This document shows, piece by piece, positions 21,535 through 31,148 of a DNA stretch of 64,000 nt. Below the pieces are notes generated by a model, which was given only the letters and a program-made list of their open reading frames with translations, ran no database searches and was not told the DNA's origin. A program made the translations under genes and the position numbers. Source of the stretch: Selaginella moellendorffii (taxonomy: Eukaryota; Streptophyta; Lycopodiopsida; Selaginellales; Selaginellaceae); NCBI RefSeq assembly GCF_000143415.4, contig NW_003314273.1, positions 1,580,052 to 1,644,051 of the forward strand, written 5' to 3'. Position 1 is the first letter of the stretch. Every line of letters starts with the position of its first letter.

Positions 21535-22386
21535 GCTGCTATACGACTTGACCTTCTTATCCGTGGGTTTGTCTCTTTTCGCTTGACTCCCCCACGCACT
21601 CGCTCGCTGGCCACTGGATTAGCCTTTCCGGAACCCCGATGACTCATTCTTAGATAAACTCTTCTTGAATTTCCCCCTGCTATACGTTCCCCTTGGTTTG
21701 GCCCCTTTGCTAAACGTGGTTCCCGACCCCGTCGTGTTCCCCTTTCGCAGGTTATCGTTGAAATGCACCTTGATGGCCGCATCCAACGCTTCCTTGTAGT
21801 TGGTCGGGTTCCAGCGCATCACCTCACTGCGAGCCCAGATTTGCAAACCTGAAATGAAGGCATGAAACGCATCCATATCCCCCAATTCCGTGACAAGTAT
21901 CCTCTTTGCCATGAACCCATTCACATATTCCTGAATGGTTCCAGTCTGCTTCAGCCTACTCAGCTCATCTCTCAGATGCAGAGTGGCATTCAGAGGAACA
22001 TATGTTGCGCGGATCCTCGCCTTCATCATGTCCCAAGTTGCCACTGGTCCTTCGTTGGCCTCCGTCATTCTCCACCAAGACTTGGTATTATCTGCCAAGT
22101 ATGGTTTTGCACATGGGACCTTCTCCGAGCTTGGTAATCGCAACGCTAAACCGGAAGTAGTCCTCCATATTGTAAAACCAATCCTCCACCACCTTATAGT
22201 CATTCACTCCCTTGAAGACCGGTGGGGGCTTTGGTTTGTACTTGGGAACTGCCTGAGGGACTGATTCTACTTCGGTCTGTTCGACCTTGTTTGGTTCTGG
22301 CTCAGTCCCTGCCGAAGGGTCCGCACCTTCTGCACTACCAGCATCCGCAGTCTTTCTTTTTTTCTTCCACTTCTCATCACGCTTTA
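21535..22386 (-). pseudogene. A2 gag, N-terminus deleted
   Basis: Capsid region on the minus strand in the 22,203-21,619 frame (YLADNTKSWWRMTEAN; LRDELSRLKQTGTIQEYVNGFMAKRI). At 22,386-22,390 the sequence jumps from the gag N-terminal region straight into LTR. Both sides share AGCTT, so a microhomology deletion removed the first part of gag, the primer site and about 270 bp of the 5' LTR. Confidence 0.85.
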
Positions 22387-22390
22387 GCTT

Positions 22391-23623
22391 CCAAGTTCCT
22401 AACATCCCTTGGTACCACAAGACTTCATCATGGGACCCTCTAAATCCCAAGTCTTGAGTGCAACACTTGCTTCGGGACGCCGGGGCGAAACACCGTGGCC
22501 GAACGGCCCGGTATGGGTACCTCTACCCCCCCACTTCCATCGCGAAGGAAGGGCGAGGACCAATGAGCCACAAGGTACTCAAGTGGGGCACCACTCCACG
22601 TGAGTCGAGAGCACCGCAATCGGTTTCCCTTTCGGGAGTGGGAGCTACTCTTGAGCACTTCCTTGGATGGCCCCTCCGGCACCAACCAAGTCCACACTCA
22701 CTCCCACCCAAGGCCCCTCGGTCCCAGTCTCAACCTCAAGTCAGTTTGGAAGCCCTACTGGAGAGTCCCTTCAAAACTGGTTCCTGGACCTCGCTATCCC
22801 TACTATACTTTTGGAACCCCCTGCAGCCCCCCCCCCCCTGGGAGACGCACGCTTTGGGCTTTCACCCCTTGACCCGTATTAGTATTTGGACTCAGTCTCT
22901 GGCTCGATCTCAGACTCGATTTCGGATCCGACTTTGGATTCGGTCTTGGACTCGATCTCAGACTCGATCTCGGACCCGATCTCGGACCCGACCTCAGACT
23001 CGGTCTCGGACTCGGTCTCGGACCCGATTTCGGATCTCGGACTCCGTCTCGAACTCGGTCTCGAACTCAATCTCGAACTCAGTCCCCAAGTCGGCCTCGG
23101 ACTCGATTCCGGACTCTATCTCGAACTCGGTCTCAGAGTCGGTCTTGGACTTGATCTTCGACTTGGTCCCATCCGATGAACTCTTTGTCATTTTGGTCAT
23201 GCTTTCGGGGTTCCTTTAGCCTACGACACCTCGGCTAATTGGTTCCTTACAACTCCACCACCCATAGAAGAAGTTCGATGCCCACATCTAACGTCTCTCT
23301 TTTTGATCTTACGACTTGTTGACCATGTCTCCGGGGGCATCCCCCCACTTAGCGGTGTGCATAAGTTAGCCTCCCCGGCCAAGAGCCCATGACAACGGAA
23401 TATAGGTGTCCCTATACTCCTCACCTCACCACGCCCTAGTATGGGGTCGGGACTTGAACCCAGCCTTCCTTTACTAGGGGGTTGGGACTTGAACCCAACC
23501 TCCGTAGAATACGTCTACAGATTCGACATCCCCGCAGGGAGTCGGGCGTAGCTCCCTACGCCTGGTCGACCTAGCTAACCCATGCTAATTAGCTTACCTT
23601 TGGCGCGCCTTCGGGTCCCAACA
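22391..23623 (-). mobile_element. LTR shared between A2 and A3
   Basis: Contains the A-family LTR body, the C-run (22,830-22,838), the TCGGAC-type repeat (22,890-23,160) and the conserved end GTCCCAACA at 23,623. It is the truncated 5' LTR of A2 and at the same time the 3' LTR of A3, whose chromodomain end starts right after it. A single LTR between two interiors suggests unequal recombination between LTRs. Confidence 0.85.
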
Positions 23624-24967
23624 TATGCCATTGCTCAACTTTACAAATTGATACTTTAATTGAACTTTCCATAAGTACATAGAGTTCAGCCTTGCAGAAA
23701 TTCCTCCACTAGATCTCGCGCGTTCGCCAGGTTCTCCTCCGGTTCCCATGTTGCTTCGCAGTGTGGAAATCCTTTCCACTTCACATGGAACTCTCTCACC
23801 TCGCGTCCTTGTCGCTTGCTCTTGCGCGCATTGAGGATGGCCTCGACTTTGTATTCCTCTTCCCCCTGAGTAACCTCAGGTAAGGGTCTTACTTGGTCCT
23901 TGCAAGCGGATCCTCAAAGTACGGCTTGAGTAAGTTCACGTGGAACACTAGGTGCATCTTCCCCATCTCTCGAGGAAGTCGGAGTTGGTAAGCCACTTTA
24001 CCGATTCATGCCTCAATCTCGTAAGGCCCCGCGAACCTGCTTAAGGAACTCAAGATCAATTCATTTACAGGATTACATGCATTTTTAGCTTTGGGTCAAC
24101 TTTCGGCTGATCCCACTTGGTAGCCTAGGGTTCTTGGTGTTCAGCCACACCTTCTCCCCAGCTTGGAACTCTATGTCCCGGCGCTTTTGCTTCGCGTACT
24201 TGGTTTGCCTTTGTTGAGCCCGTTCCAAGGAATCCCTCACTTGATTCCAAATGTTGAGTCTTTCCGCCGTGAATGCCTCTGCCGCGGGTAGCTCTCCATG
24301 ATACTCAGCCACGCCGAGTTCCACAGGACCTTCAATAGCTCGCCCATTGATGACTTCCCATGGACTCACCCCGATACTCGAATGTGGTGAGTTGTTATAA
24401 CACATTTCTGCAAGTCCCAAATGACTTACCCAATCGGTCTGGTCTGCTGAGACATAGCATCGCAAATAATCCTCCAGCTGCCTATTCACCCTTTCCGTTT
24501 GTCCGTCTGTCAAGAAATGTTAGTGCCATCAAACTTGACTTAATACCCCATACCTGTCTGTGGGTGATAGGCTGTGCTGAATTTCAACTTGGTACGATAC
24601 TGTTCCAGGAGAGTCCTCCAGAACCTACTAGTGAAGATCTTATCTCGATCTGAGATAATCTCTTCTGGCCTTCCCCGCACTCGAACCACTTGTTCGAAGA
24701 ACAGCTTCGCCACACCTTCCGCATCCACTTCCATTGTGGTGGGTATGAAATGTGCCATTTTCGAAAATCGGTCCACCACCATGAATATCGCATCAAACCC
24801 CTCGCTTGGGGGGAGTCCCGTGATGAAGTCCATCGTAAGACATTTCCACGGACGATCTGGAATTGGGATGCTTTGCAACAAGCCCCCACTAGCCTTAGTC
24901 ACGGCTTTGACCTGCTGACATGTTGGACATGTCTTTACATAGTCTTGGACGTCCTTAGCCATATCTG
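23624..24967 (-). pseudogene. A3 integrase, left part (before element E)
   Basis: Degenerate chromodomain end (about 23,650-24,060), integrase C-terminal core (24,513-24,085; TDGQTERVNRQLEDYLRCYV) and the central core (24,970-24,540; CPTCQQVK, MDFITGLPP, SDRDKIFTSRFW). The sequence is almost identical to A2 up to TATCTGGCCA at 24,971, where element E begins. The rest of the integrase resumes at 35,663. Confidence 0.9.
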
Positions 24968-24971
24968 GCCA
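24968..24971. other. Target-site duplication GCCA, left copy (element E)
   Basis: GCCA occurs immediately outside both E termini (here and at 35,659-35,662). The empty site in A2 (19,150s) and A1 (930s) reads CTGGCCAGTGGTAC, with a single GCCA. Confidence 0.85.
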
Positions 24972-24995
24972 AAGCTCTATTTCGTTAAAGTGGGA
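24972..24995 (+). repeat. Element E left terminal inverted repeat (24 bp)
   Basis: Perfect inverted match of 35,635-35,658. Just inside it, GTGGGA and TCCCAC (24,990-25,012) form a second small inverted pair, which may be a subterminal binding site. Confidence 0.92.
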
Positions 24996-25423
24996 ATTGT
25001 CATTATCCCACTTGTAAAATAAGGTTTCCAAACCTTTATATAGTATATAAATATAACAAAATTCCATTGCATTGAGGCACATGCCATTTTATTTTAAACA
25101 AGGAAATGTCTACTCAATCACTTCTCCTCCCCCTGCCACTGCTTCACCTCTCTCTTCTCCCTGTCATCGTCGTCTAATTTCTTTCCATCCTTTTAATATT
25201 GGCTCAGTTGCTCCGAGTCTAGGTGGAGCCCAAGTCCCCATTCAATCTTTACTTTCCCCTTATTAATAAAACAACTTCGTAGACTTCCAATAACATGCTG
25301 TAACACGCTGTAACACTTCTAGTATAATGCAAATCCTCTCAAAGAATTGTCTTTTAATATTAATACAATGGCATGGAACCCCATGCCATAATAAGTTACA
25401 TTTTTAAATAAATACATGCCATC
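24996..25423. other. Element E left arm, non-coding
   Basis: An AT-rich stretch downstream of the minus-strand gene's stop. It holds a direct repeat (ACATGCTGTAACACGCTGTAACAC, about 25,292-25,315, two near-identical units) and one copy of the E palindrome at 25,368-25,389 (ATGGCATGGAACCCCATGCC plus AT). No gene seen. Confidence 0.7.
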
Positions 25424-26286
25424 TCAGACTGTTATTTTTTGCCTCCAACGCCTATACAATAATCTTGGAATTTCATCACTCTCCACACTATCAGGATTTA
25501 AACCCAATAGTAATGCCATCTCTTCTCTAATACGTCCACGCTCATGTTCAGTGGTCGAAGAACCCATCCGGTTGAGCAGATTATGGAGATGCGGATAGTG
25601 CTTGGCTAGACAATATACATGCCATAAATGATGACTGGTGTCTGTCCGATCAAATGGCTTCTGATATACCGTTCCATCTGCCATTTGGTTGATTTCTGCA
25701 GCCACCTCCTGGACTGGCCGGTTCTCTATCACCATCGCTCCAAGCCGTTTTGCAAGGTCCCCCAGAACATACAGTTTCTTCTCCCTAGTTTCCATATTGC
25801 AAGAGATGAGGTGCATTGCATATGTGTGCGTGTTCGCTGCAGTTTTAATCAGCGAGTCATCGATGATGAGGATTTCACTTGACCTAGCAGTCCGGTTCAT
25901 CACTACAGCCTCTGGCTTAATGAAGATGGGCTTGCTACCCCTCACATAGACCATAGTCAAGCAATCCTCCTGCGTTAGGAGAAAGTCAAATGGTAATATT
26001 ACTCGCGTCTGATCGTGCATCATCTGTAGCAACGTTAATGCATTGTGGCGCATCATGGATGTCCAAACTCCCAATTGCAAATTGAACCCGGCCCTCTGTT
26101 TTAAGTGTCGCATGGTCATTATTAAATCCCGCAGTTTCTCCCGTGTGATTAATGTGAATCTGTCTCTTTTGACCAACTTGCGACCGCAGGCTTTGGAGGG
26201 TGCAGTGACATTCGAGGACGAGCCACGCTCATGGGAGAAAAGGACACCGTTCAGATCAAAAACGATACAGTACCTTCGCCGTGACT
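25424..26286 (-). CDS. Element E gene 1, last exon: FCP1/NIF-type HAD domain
   Basis: The exon follows a 47-nt intron (26,287-26,333) in phase 1. It encodes about 287 residues with a HAD-fold, FCP1/NIF-like pattern: motif I IVFDLNGVLF near the start, motif II LGVWTSMMRHN, a lysine-bearing middle (GSKPIFIKPEAVV), and the late acidic motif EILIIDDSLIKT. FCP1-type enzymes remove phosphate from Ser, for example on the RNA polymerase II tail, and use DLDxT. Here the second Asp is Asn (DLNG), a variant also seen in some plant NIF-like proteins, so catalysis is doubtful. The exon is open to a stop at 25,424, and the splice phase ties it to the exons upstream. Confidence 0.75.
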
Positions 26287-26301
26287 CTGAAATGAAATGC
26301 G

Positions 26302-26918
26302 TCAGCATAAAAAATGGTACAAGTCAATTTTACCATCTACAATATTAGCGAATGGTGCTCCCGATGGTTGTTGAGAGGGTTTTGGTCGAGGAAACGTGAA
26401 GGGCGGAAATACTCTCCTCTGCAATGTGGGGTCAATCGCATCCGATGGCGTGTGGGCACATGCCATTTCAGCTGTAGACTCTGGTACAACTGGCTCAACA
26501 GTGGCATGGGGTGGTTCCGATGGCGTGTGATCACACGCCATTTCAGTTGGTGCCTCCGTTGGCAAAGTGGACATGACCGAACAGGTAGCAGGGGCGGTGT
26601 AGGGAGGTTCCAACGGCGCATAGTCAGACGATTGGGCACACGTTGAGTCCGTTGGAAATGAGGATACGACCAGCTCGGCGGCTGGGGCGGCCTCATGCGG
26701 GTCCAATGGCGCCTGGTCACCGTCAGTTGGATACGTGGACAAGATTGACTCAGTGGTATGGGCAGCATCAAGTGGAGCGTGGTCAGCTTGCTTGGCGTTG
26801 ATATGGATAGTAGCCTCCACCAGCTCTGATGACTCTTGCAGGCAAGTAGAGTCCACTGGCAGATCCATATGCATGTCCAAATATCTCCCTTCGATTGAGA
26901 TGGTATCCTCCCGTGCTA
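26302..26918 (-). CDS. Element E gene 1, repeat exon with coding palindromes
   Basis: The exon (about 26,918-26,334) encodes a Pro/Thr/Glu-rich disordered segment built of loose repeats (ADHAPLDAAHTTE, GDQAPLDPHEAAP, SDYAPLEPPYTAP, CDHTPSEPPHA, CAHTPSDAI). The last two units contain the E palindrome as coding sequence: 26,446-26,467 and 26,527-26,548 read ATGGC(A/G)TGTG...CACGCCAT on the minus strand and translate as MAC(A/D)HTPS. It continues through intron 26,287-26,333 to the HAD exon. Confidence 0.65.
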
Positions 26919-27225
26919 CTAAAAACAAACTCATTAGCACATTGAATCGACTATACTGTATTTACCATCAACTGCTATTGAGGAACTAGGACCGATATCA
27001 CTTGGGCGCACTGCTGATTCTGAAGGATTGGACATACGTTTCGACCCTTGCTTGGCACTATCCTTCCTCGACACTAAAGGCTAGAGTTTGTATCTTAATT
27101 CAACTGAATAATCTCTACTTACCATTTGCTCTGCGACCTACATGGACAATGTTAGAAATGGTAAAAGGTTAGGAATGGATGTACTATTATTTACCTGATG
27201 GTTTGTCTTGTATGACCTTCCTCCG

Positions 27226-27228
27226 CTA
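27226..27228 (-). other. Second in-frame TAG in element E gene 1
   Basis: Reads EVAKE, TAG, RRKVIQDKPS and then a phase-1 donor that joins the 15-nt microexon. The open continuation and correct phase suggest a recent nonsense change rather than the true end. Confidence 0.65.
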
Positions 27229-27651
27229 CTCTTTGGCCACCTCAGGCTGGCCATCGTCGTCATCATCGTCGTCGTCGTTATTGTGATCGTCACCATTGTG
27301 AGGACCATCCAAGTCCTCTTCGTCCTCCTCTTCTTCGTCCTCCTCTTCTTTGTCCTCCTCTTCGTCCTTCTGCTCTTCCTGCTCATTATCTTTCTCTGGC
27401 TCCTCATCCCCCTCCTGCATTTCTTCCATAGGCTGCTCAGGCTGGATGGCTTGTTCTTCTAGGACCATCTTGGGAAAATCATCTGGCCGAGTCTCCATCT
27501 CAAAATACAAGACATCCATAGCCTGTTTTAGTGCGTGACCTAGGACCGTATCCTCACCCGACTGTCTTAACATGGTTTCTACACGTTCTTGCACCCTTCG
27601 AAGACGACGAGATGAGAAAAACGTGGCCCTGACTTGAAAAGCATCCCTCAT

Positions 27652-27654
27652 CTA
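27652..27654 (-). other. In-frame TAG in element E gene 1
   Basis: The exon reads GEAQ, TAG, MRDAFQVRATF; the same frame stays open for 141 codons afterwards. A CAG-to-TAG change would explain it. Confidence 0.75.
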
Positions 27655-27746
27655 TTGTGCCTCTCCATTGAGATTGGGGAAGGGGAGTCCGCCATAGGAA
27701 TCTGAGTCAGGAGGTGGTGACTGGCTGCTTTTACTCAGCCCTTGAT

Positions 27747-27793
27747 CTGCAATGAATGGCATGAGCACACACGCCATAACCGCGAGGCATTAC
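27747..27793 (-). repeat. 47-nt palindromic intron (element E)
   Basis: GT-AG intron on the minus strand, GTAATGCC to TTGCAG. Its body is the E palindrome (TGGCGTGTGTGCTCATGCCA). It is a close relative of the next intron at 27,902-27,948, same length and aligned throughout, and the following exons both start ATCAAG. Confidence 0.8.
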
Positions 27794-27901
27794 CTATCAT
27801 CTTTTCGTTGCCCTTCTTCCTTTTCGAATCAAACGCCTCTGATCCCGACAATTGTCCAACGTGCTTTCGCTTTTTATGACCACTGTCAGTTTGAGCTTGA
27901 T

Positions 27902-27948
27902 CTGCAAGAAATGGCATGAGGACCCACGCAATAACCATGACGCTTTAC
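27902..27948 (-). repeat. 47-nt palindromic intron (element E)
   Basis: GTAAAGCG to TTGCAG with TTGCGTGGGTCCTCATGCCA inside. About three quarters identical to the 27,747-27,793 intron, which suggests duplication of an exon-intron unit or insertion of the same cassette. Confidence 0.8.
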
Positions 27949-28038
27949 TTCCCGTCCTTGGAGGCTCTGTCGTGCCTTCCGCATCCTCAGGTGCCTGCTC
28001 CTCAATTCCCTTTCGCTTTCGTTTCTTATGCGCCCGTT

Positions 28039-28088
28039 CTACAGAAATAGCATGAGGACATACGCGATAAGCACACAAATGCTTTTAC
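28039..28088 (-). repeat. 50-nt palindromic intron (element E)
   Basis: GTAAAAGC to CTGTAG, carrying ATCGCGTATGTCCTCATGCT, a degenerate copy of the palindrome. Confidence 0.75.
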
Positions 28089-28284
28089 CCTTCCTCCTCT
28101 GCCCTGGTCGGTTGTCCATCTCTTTGTCTACAGCGTCTGAAAGTTGTTTTGCAGGTAGCCTAATTCGAGGTTCACGATGTCTCCTTGGCACTTAAACTAT
28201 ATATTATTGCATCAACACATGCAACATCCCATAATATTTTTAAGTTACCTTTCATAAATTTTTCCATTGGTTCAACTCGTTCCC

Positions 28285-28334
28285 CTGAAATACAAACTTA
28301 GATAAGTGCATGGGGCCATATGTCATGATCGTAC
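28285..28334 (-). repeat. 50-nt palindromic intron (element E)
   Basis: GTACGATC to TTTCAG with ATGACATATGGCCCCATGCA as the core; the two arms are more diverged than in other copies. Confidence 0.7.
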
Positions 28335-28421
28335 CTATTTCGGAACTCTCCTTATCACTCTCCGAGGCCTCCCCCTCCTCCACTGGAGGCACGTTGTTCC
28401 GTTCGATTTCCTCGACGCGAT

Positions 28422-28466
28422 CTGCAAGAACATTAGTTAATTGCGTGGGGCCACACGCCATCAAAC
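28422..28466 (-). repeat. 45-nt palindromic intron (element E)
   Basis: GTTTGATGGC to CTTGCAG. The palindrome (GATGGCGTGTGGCCCCACGC) begins four bases after the donor GT, so it fills the 5' half here rather than the 3' half. Confidence 0.75.
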
Positions 28467-28523
28467 CTTCAAGTTCTTGTCGTGAGGTCTGCGCTACTTG
28501 CCCTAGTCTCTTTGGAATTTGAG

Positions 28524-28574
28524 CTGCAAGAAGCAATGGCATGAGAATTCACGTATAACAAAAATGATTGGTAC
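28524..28574 (-). repeat. 51-nt palindromic intron (element E)
   Basis: GTACCAAT to CTTGCAG, with ATACGTGAATTCTCATGCCA inside. Confidence 0.75.
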
Positions 28575-28631
28575 CTCTCGTCCGTTGTACTTGGCTGGTG
28601 CTTGCCTGTTTTGCCTTTGAAGAGGTGTCTC

Positions 28632-28680
28632 CTACAAGGAATGGCATGAGACCACACGCCATTGCAAATATAATTTGTAC
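28632..28680 (-). repeat. 49-nt palindromic intron (element E)
   Basis: GTACAAAT to CTTGTAG, with AATGGCGTGTGGTCTCATGC followed by CATT, a nearly perfect palindrome. Confidence 0.8.
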
Positions 28681-28770
28681 CTCCTTTTTTCCTATTGCTT
28701 GTCTGTTTGTCCTTCTTCGACACGCCACCAGTGCGCTTTTCAGTCCTCGTGTCTGAATATTCACAACGAT

Positions 28771-28808
28771 CTATAATCAAAATGGCGTGAGGCCTCACGT
28801 GACCTTAC
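28771..28808 (-). repeat. 38-nt palindromic intron (element E)
   Basis: GTAAGGTCACGTGAGGCCTC then ACGCC to TTATAG. Nearly the whole intron is the palindrome, close to the minimum intron size in plants. Confidence 0.8.
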
Positions 28809-28929
28809 CTTGTGCAGGTTGTGAGCTCGGCCTAACATCAGTAGCTGTTAACGCCGTTTCAGCATCTGGGGGTGGCCACGCTCCTGCATACAGAGCTTGT
28901 GAGATAACATTTAAACTTAAAGTGCGTAC

Positions 28930-30666
28930 TCACCAGGTTCGCAGAGAAGACAAGGGCGAGTGTGAAGATGCGGACATTCGTCGGTATCTTCTTCTTAGCC
29001 ATTATCCCATGGATCTCCCGCATCTCCTTGCCTTTCAACCGAGCCTTCACCTCGTTCAAGGCCTTCCAGAACTTGTGATAGGATTCGGAGTCGTAGATCA
29101 TATAGTGGACTGAAGATTCCACCTCCGCAAGTCCCACCATTAAGTCAATGATGGAGCTGACTTCGTCTGCATGAGTGATCTCCTCGTTTGTGAAGTCCAT
29201 CACACAAAAGATGTTCTTGACCTGCTCATCTCCGCGGGAAACGATGCTCCTCCACCTTTGATCCTCATCCGAATTCACGTATACCTGGTAAGGTTCTCGA
29301 TAGGCCTCTGCTGCGGGGCCGAGCTGTTTCTGAAGCCGGCTGTCGACATCCCTCTTAATGAAATTTGGATATTGATCCAACTTCTCAGCTTTACTTTTCA
29401 TGGCATCCTGCAGCAGATCGATGAACTTGGGGGCCCCCTTCACGTACTCGTCGATGTCTTCATTTGACAACTCCAGCTCTTCCATCATCTCTTGCGTGGT
29501 GTCGATGCTCACCCTCTCCACGGCCACTTGCTCGAAGATCCAATCCTTCAATAGCGCACGAGCTCTCAGAGTCGTGCACAAGTCCTCGTATGTCACAATA
29601 TGGCCGGGAGTCATTTTGGTCTTGTTGAAGACTACCTCACCACGTAGAAGAGCATTAGCCACTGTCAGAAGGTCGTCGTCGTCTAGAGACCGCGAGAAAC
29701 GCAAGGCGTTGAGCTTCAAATCATTGGGCTTCCGGCCGTCCTCCACACCCATTGAGTTTAGCAACTCCCCGTCATGGTACCTCCTCAGCACATCTACCCA
29801 TTTGTCAAAAACAACTTTTGTCGCGAGTAGAATGTTATGGATGCTGAGTGTGTCATTGACCCCCAGTGTTTTCGAGAGAAGACTCGAGAATTCCTGCAAT
29901 GGAAATGGCGTGAGGCCACATGCTATGCCACATGCAACGAGGCTTACCTGCCAGGCGCTAGTTGCTAGTGCACGTCCTTGTCCTTGTTTTTGTGGCTTCT
30001 TCAGTTGAACCCAGAGCTTCCGTGTTCGTGCCAATGTCTCGTGCAGACCCGATTTGTAGCATGTTTCTTGCTTGACATTCTGCGCGTGGGAGATGTATAT
30101 GATAGATCGGAGGGGCGAGTTGCCTTTTATCAGGCGGACAACTCTTGTCTTGAAGACTTTCTTCACCTCCTCGCCCACCATAATATCCACAACTATCTGT
30201 TGCATCGCCAAGCTAGAATGCTGCCCGGAGACGGCATAGAACTGGATGTTCTGATTGTCCAACACCTTCCTATTGATCAAGTCTGGAAACCTCATCTCGC
30301 CCTTCATTGTTCGGTAGTAGGGGAACACGGCTGCGATGTCGGGTGTTACTGGACTTGCCAGCATCTTCTGCTTCAGTTTCTCCACCCACTCATCAGATCC
30401 TAGCCTGTGGTTGTATTTGCTTTGGATGTCGATGTGGCTCACGTCGATTGTATATACTTTGTTGGAATAGTAACAAGTACTATTATCTGCGACGATTTTT
30501 GCTGCCTCTTCTTGCTCTTTCTGCTCTTTGCGGCTCTTCTTTTTGGTGGGTGTAGTGTTCGAACCCGAGGCAATGGCATCACTGAGTAGCTTCCTTTTTG
30601 GAGCAGGAGAGTTGGACGTCGGCTTGAGCTTGACCACCCTTTTCTGCTTCGGGGTAGTTTCCAGAT
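28930..30666 (-). CDS. Element E gene 1, ParB/sulfiredoxin-like exons
   Basis: The frame from 30,666 down to 28,930 is open; it reads through a 54-nt intron (29,894-29,947), which is a multiple of three. After a basic leader (KRKLLSDAIA...KKKSRKEQKEQ) residues about 60-200 resemble the ParB/Srx fold: YTIDVSHIDIQSKYNHRLG, WVEKLKQKM, a beta-rich stretch, AVSGQHSSLAMQQI (compare GxRRxxA of ParB), then VVRLI and SHAQNVKQE (compare the ENxQR region). ParB-type domains bind CTP and palindromic parS in bacteria; other members are nucleases or scaffolds. The following 350 residues are helical and unassigned. The family call rests on motif pattern only. Confidence 0.5.
29894..29947 (-). repeat. 54-nt palindromic intron (element E)
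   Basis: GTAAGCCTCG to CATTGCAG in phase 0, with GCATGTGGCCTCACGCCATT near the acceptor. Its length is a multiple of three and lacks a stop, so the ORF reads across it. Splice sites and the absence of a matching protein pattern argue it is an intron. Confidence 0.75.
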
Positions 30667-31148
30667 CAACCCCCCTTCCCCTTCGCTTCGTGAACTGGAG
30701 TCACTCTCAACGGCTCAATGTTGGAATATAGTTTTTGAACATCGCCGTAGGTGAGATCCGTGGATTCCATGTGATCTTCATAGACCCGCAGCGTCTTTGA
30801 AATTGTGGGCCTCCTGGACAACCTCTCCCTAGCTCCCTCTAGGAATTCCTCATAGCCACTGCCCCCCTCCGGGAAGCCGCTAGGATGTGCAAGGTGGATC
30901 TTGAAGGCGGACGCTGTCTCTACCACAAGTGCCAGTCCATATTCTTGCATGGAACTGCATGGAGTGTCTATCACTTGGATGAGGATCCCCATGCATTCTT
31001 TTCTCCCACCATCTGTGTTGTACAGCCTCAGATCCTCGCCTTCCATCCCAAAAGTCCAACTGGTGAGCTCCTCCCCCTTCTCTGCATCCACATTGACAGT
31101 GGCTGGAAGAAGAACGCAATTCCTCGCCTGTTCAGAAATGCACAACAA

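Larger units (their letters stand above)
25424..31148 (-). pseudogene. Element E gene 1: long multi-exon gene, ParB-like region to HAD domain
   Basis: One gene model can be followed on the minus strand through phase-compatible GT-AG introns. In order: a 160-aa start region (31,148-30,666), a ParB/Srx-like region, a helical middle, a run of short basic/acidic exons whose lengths are all multiples of three (75, 90, 57, 57, 87, 36, 90 nt and others) joined in phase 1, an acidic Glu/Asp tract (about 27,240-27,400), a 15-nt microexon (27,123-27,137), a proline-rich repeat exon and the HAD exon. Breaks: a one-base frame conflict at the six-G run near 30,672, and in-frame TAG at 27,652-27,654 and 27,226-27,228. 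The true start is unresolved; extra exons with palindromic introns lie up to about 31,400. Alternatively it could be two genes read in tandem. Confidence 0.6.

Noticed and set aside
27208-27462. 84-aa hydrophobic + strand ORF that looks like a membrane protein
   Set aside because: It is the antisense of the Glu/Asp-rich tract of element E gene 1.
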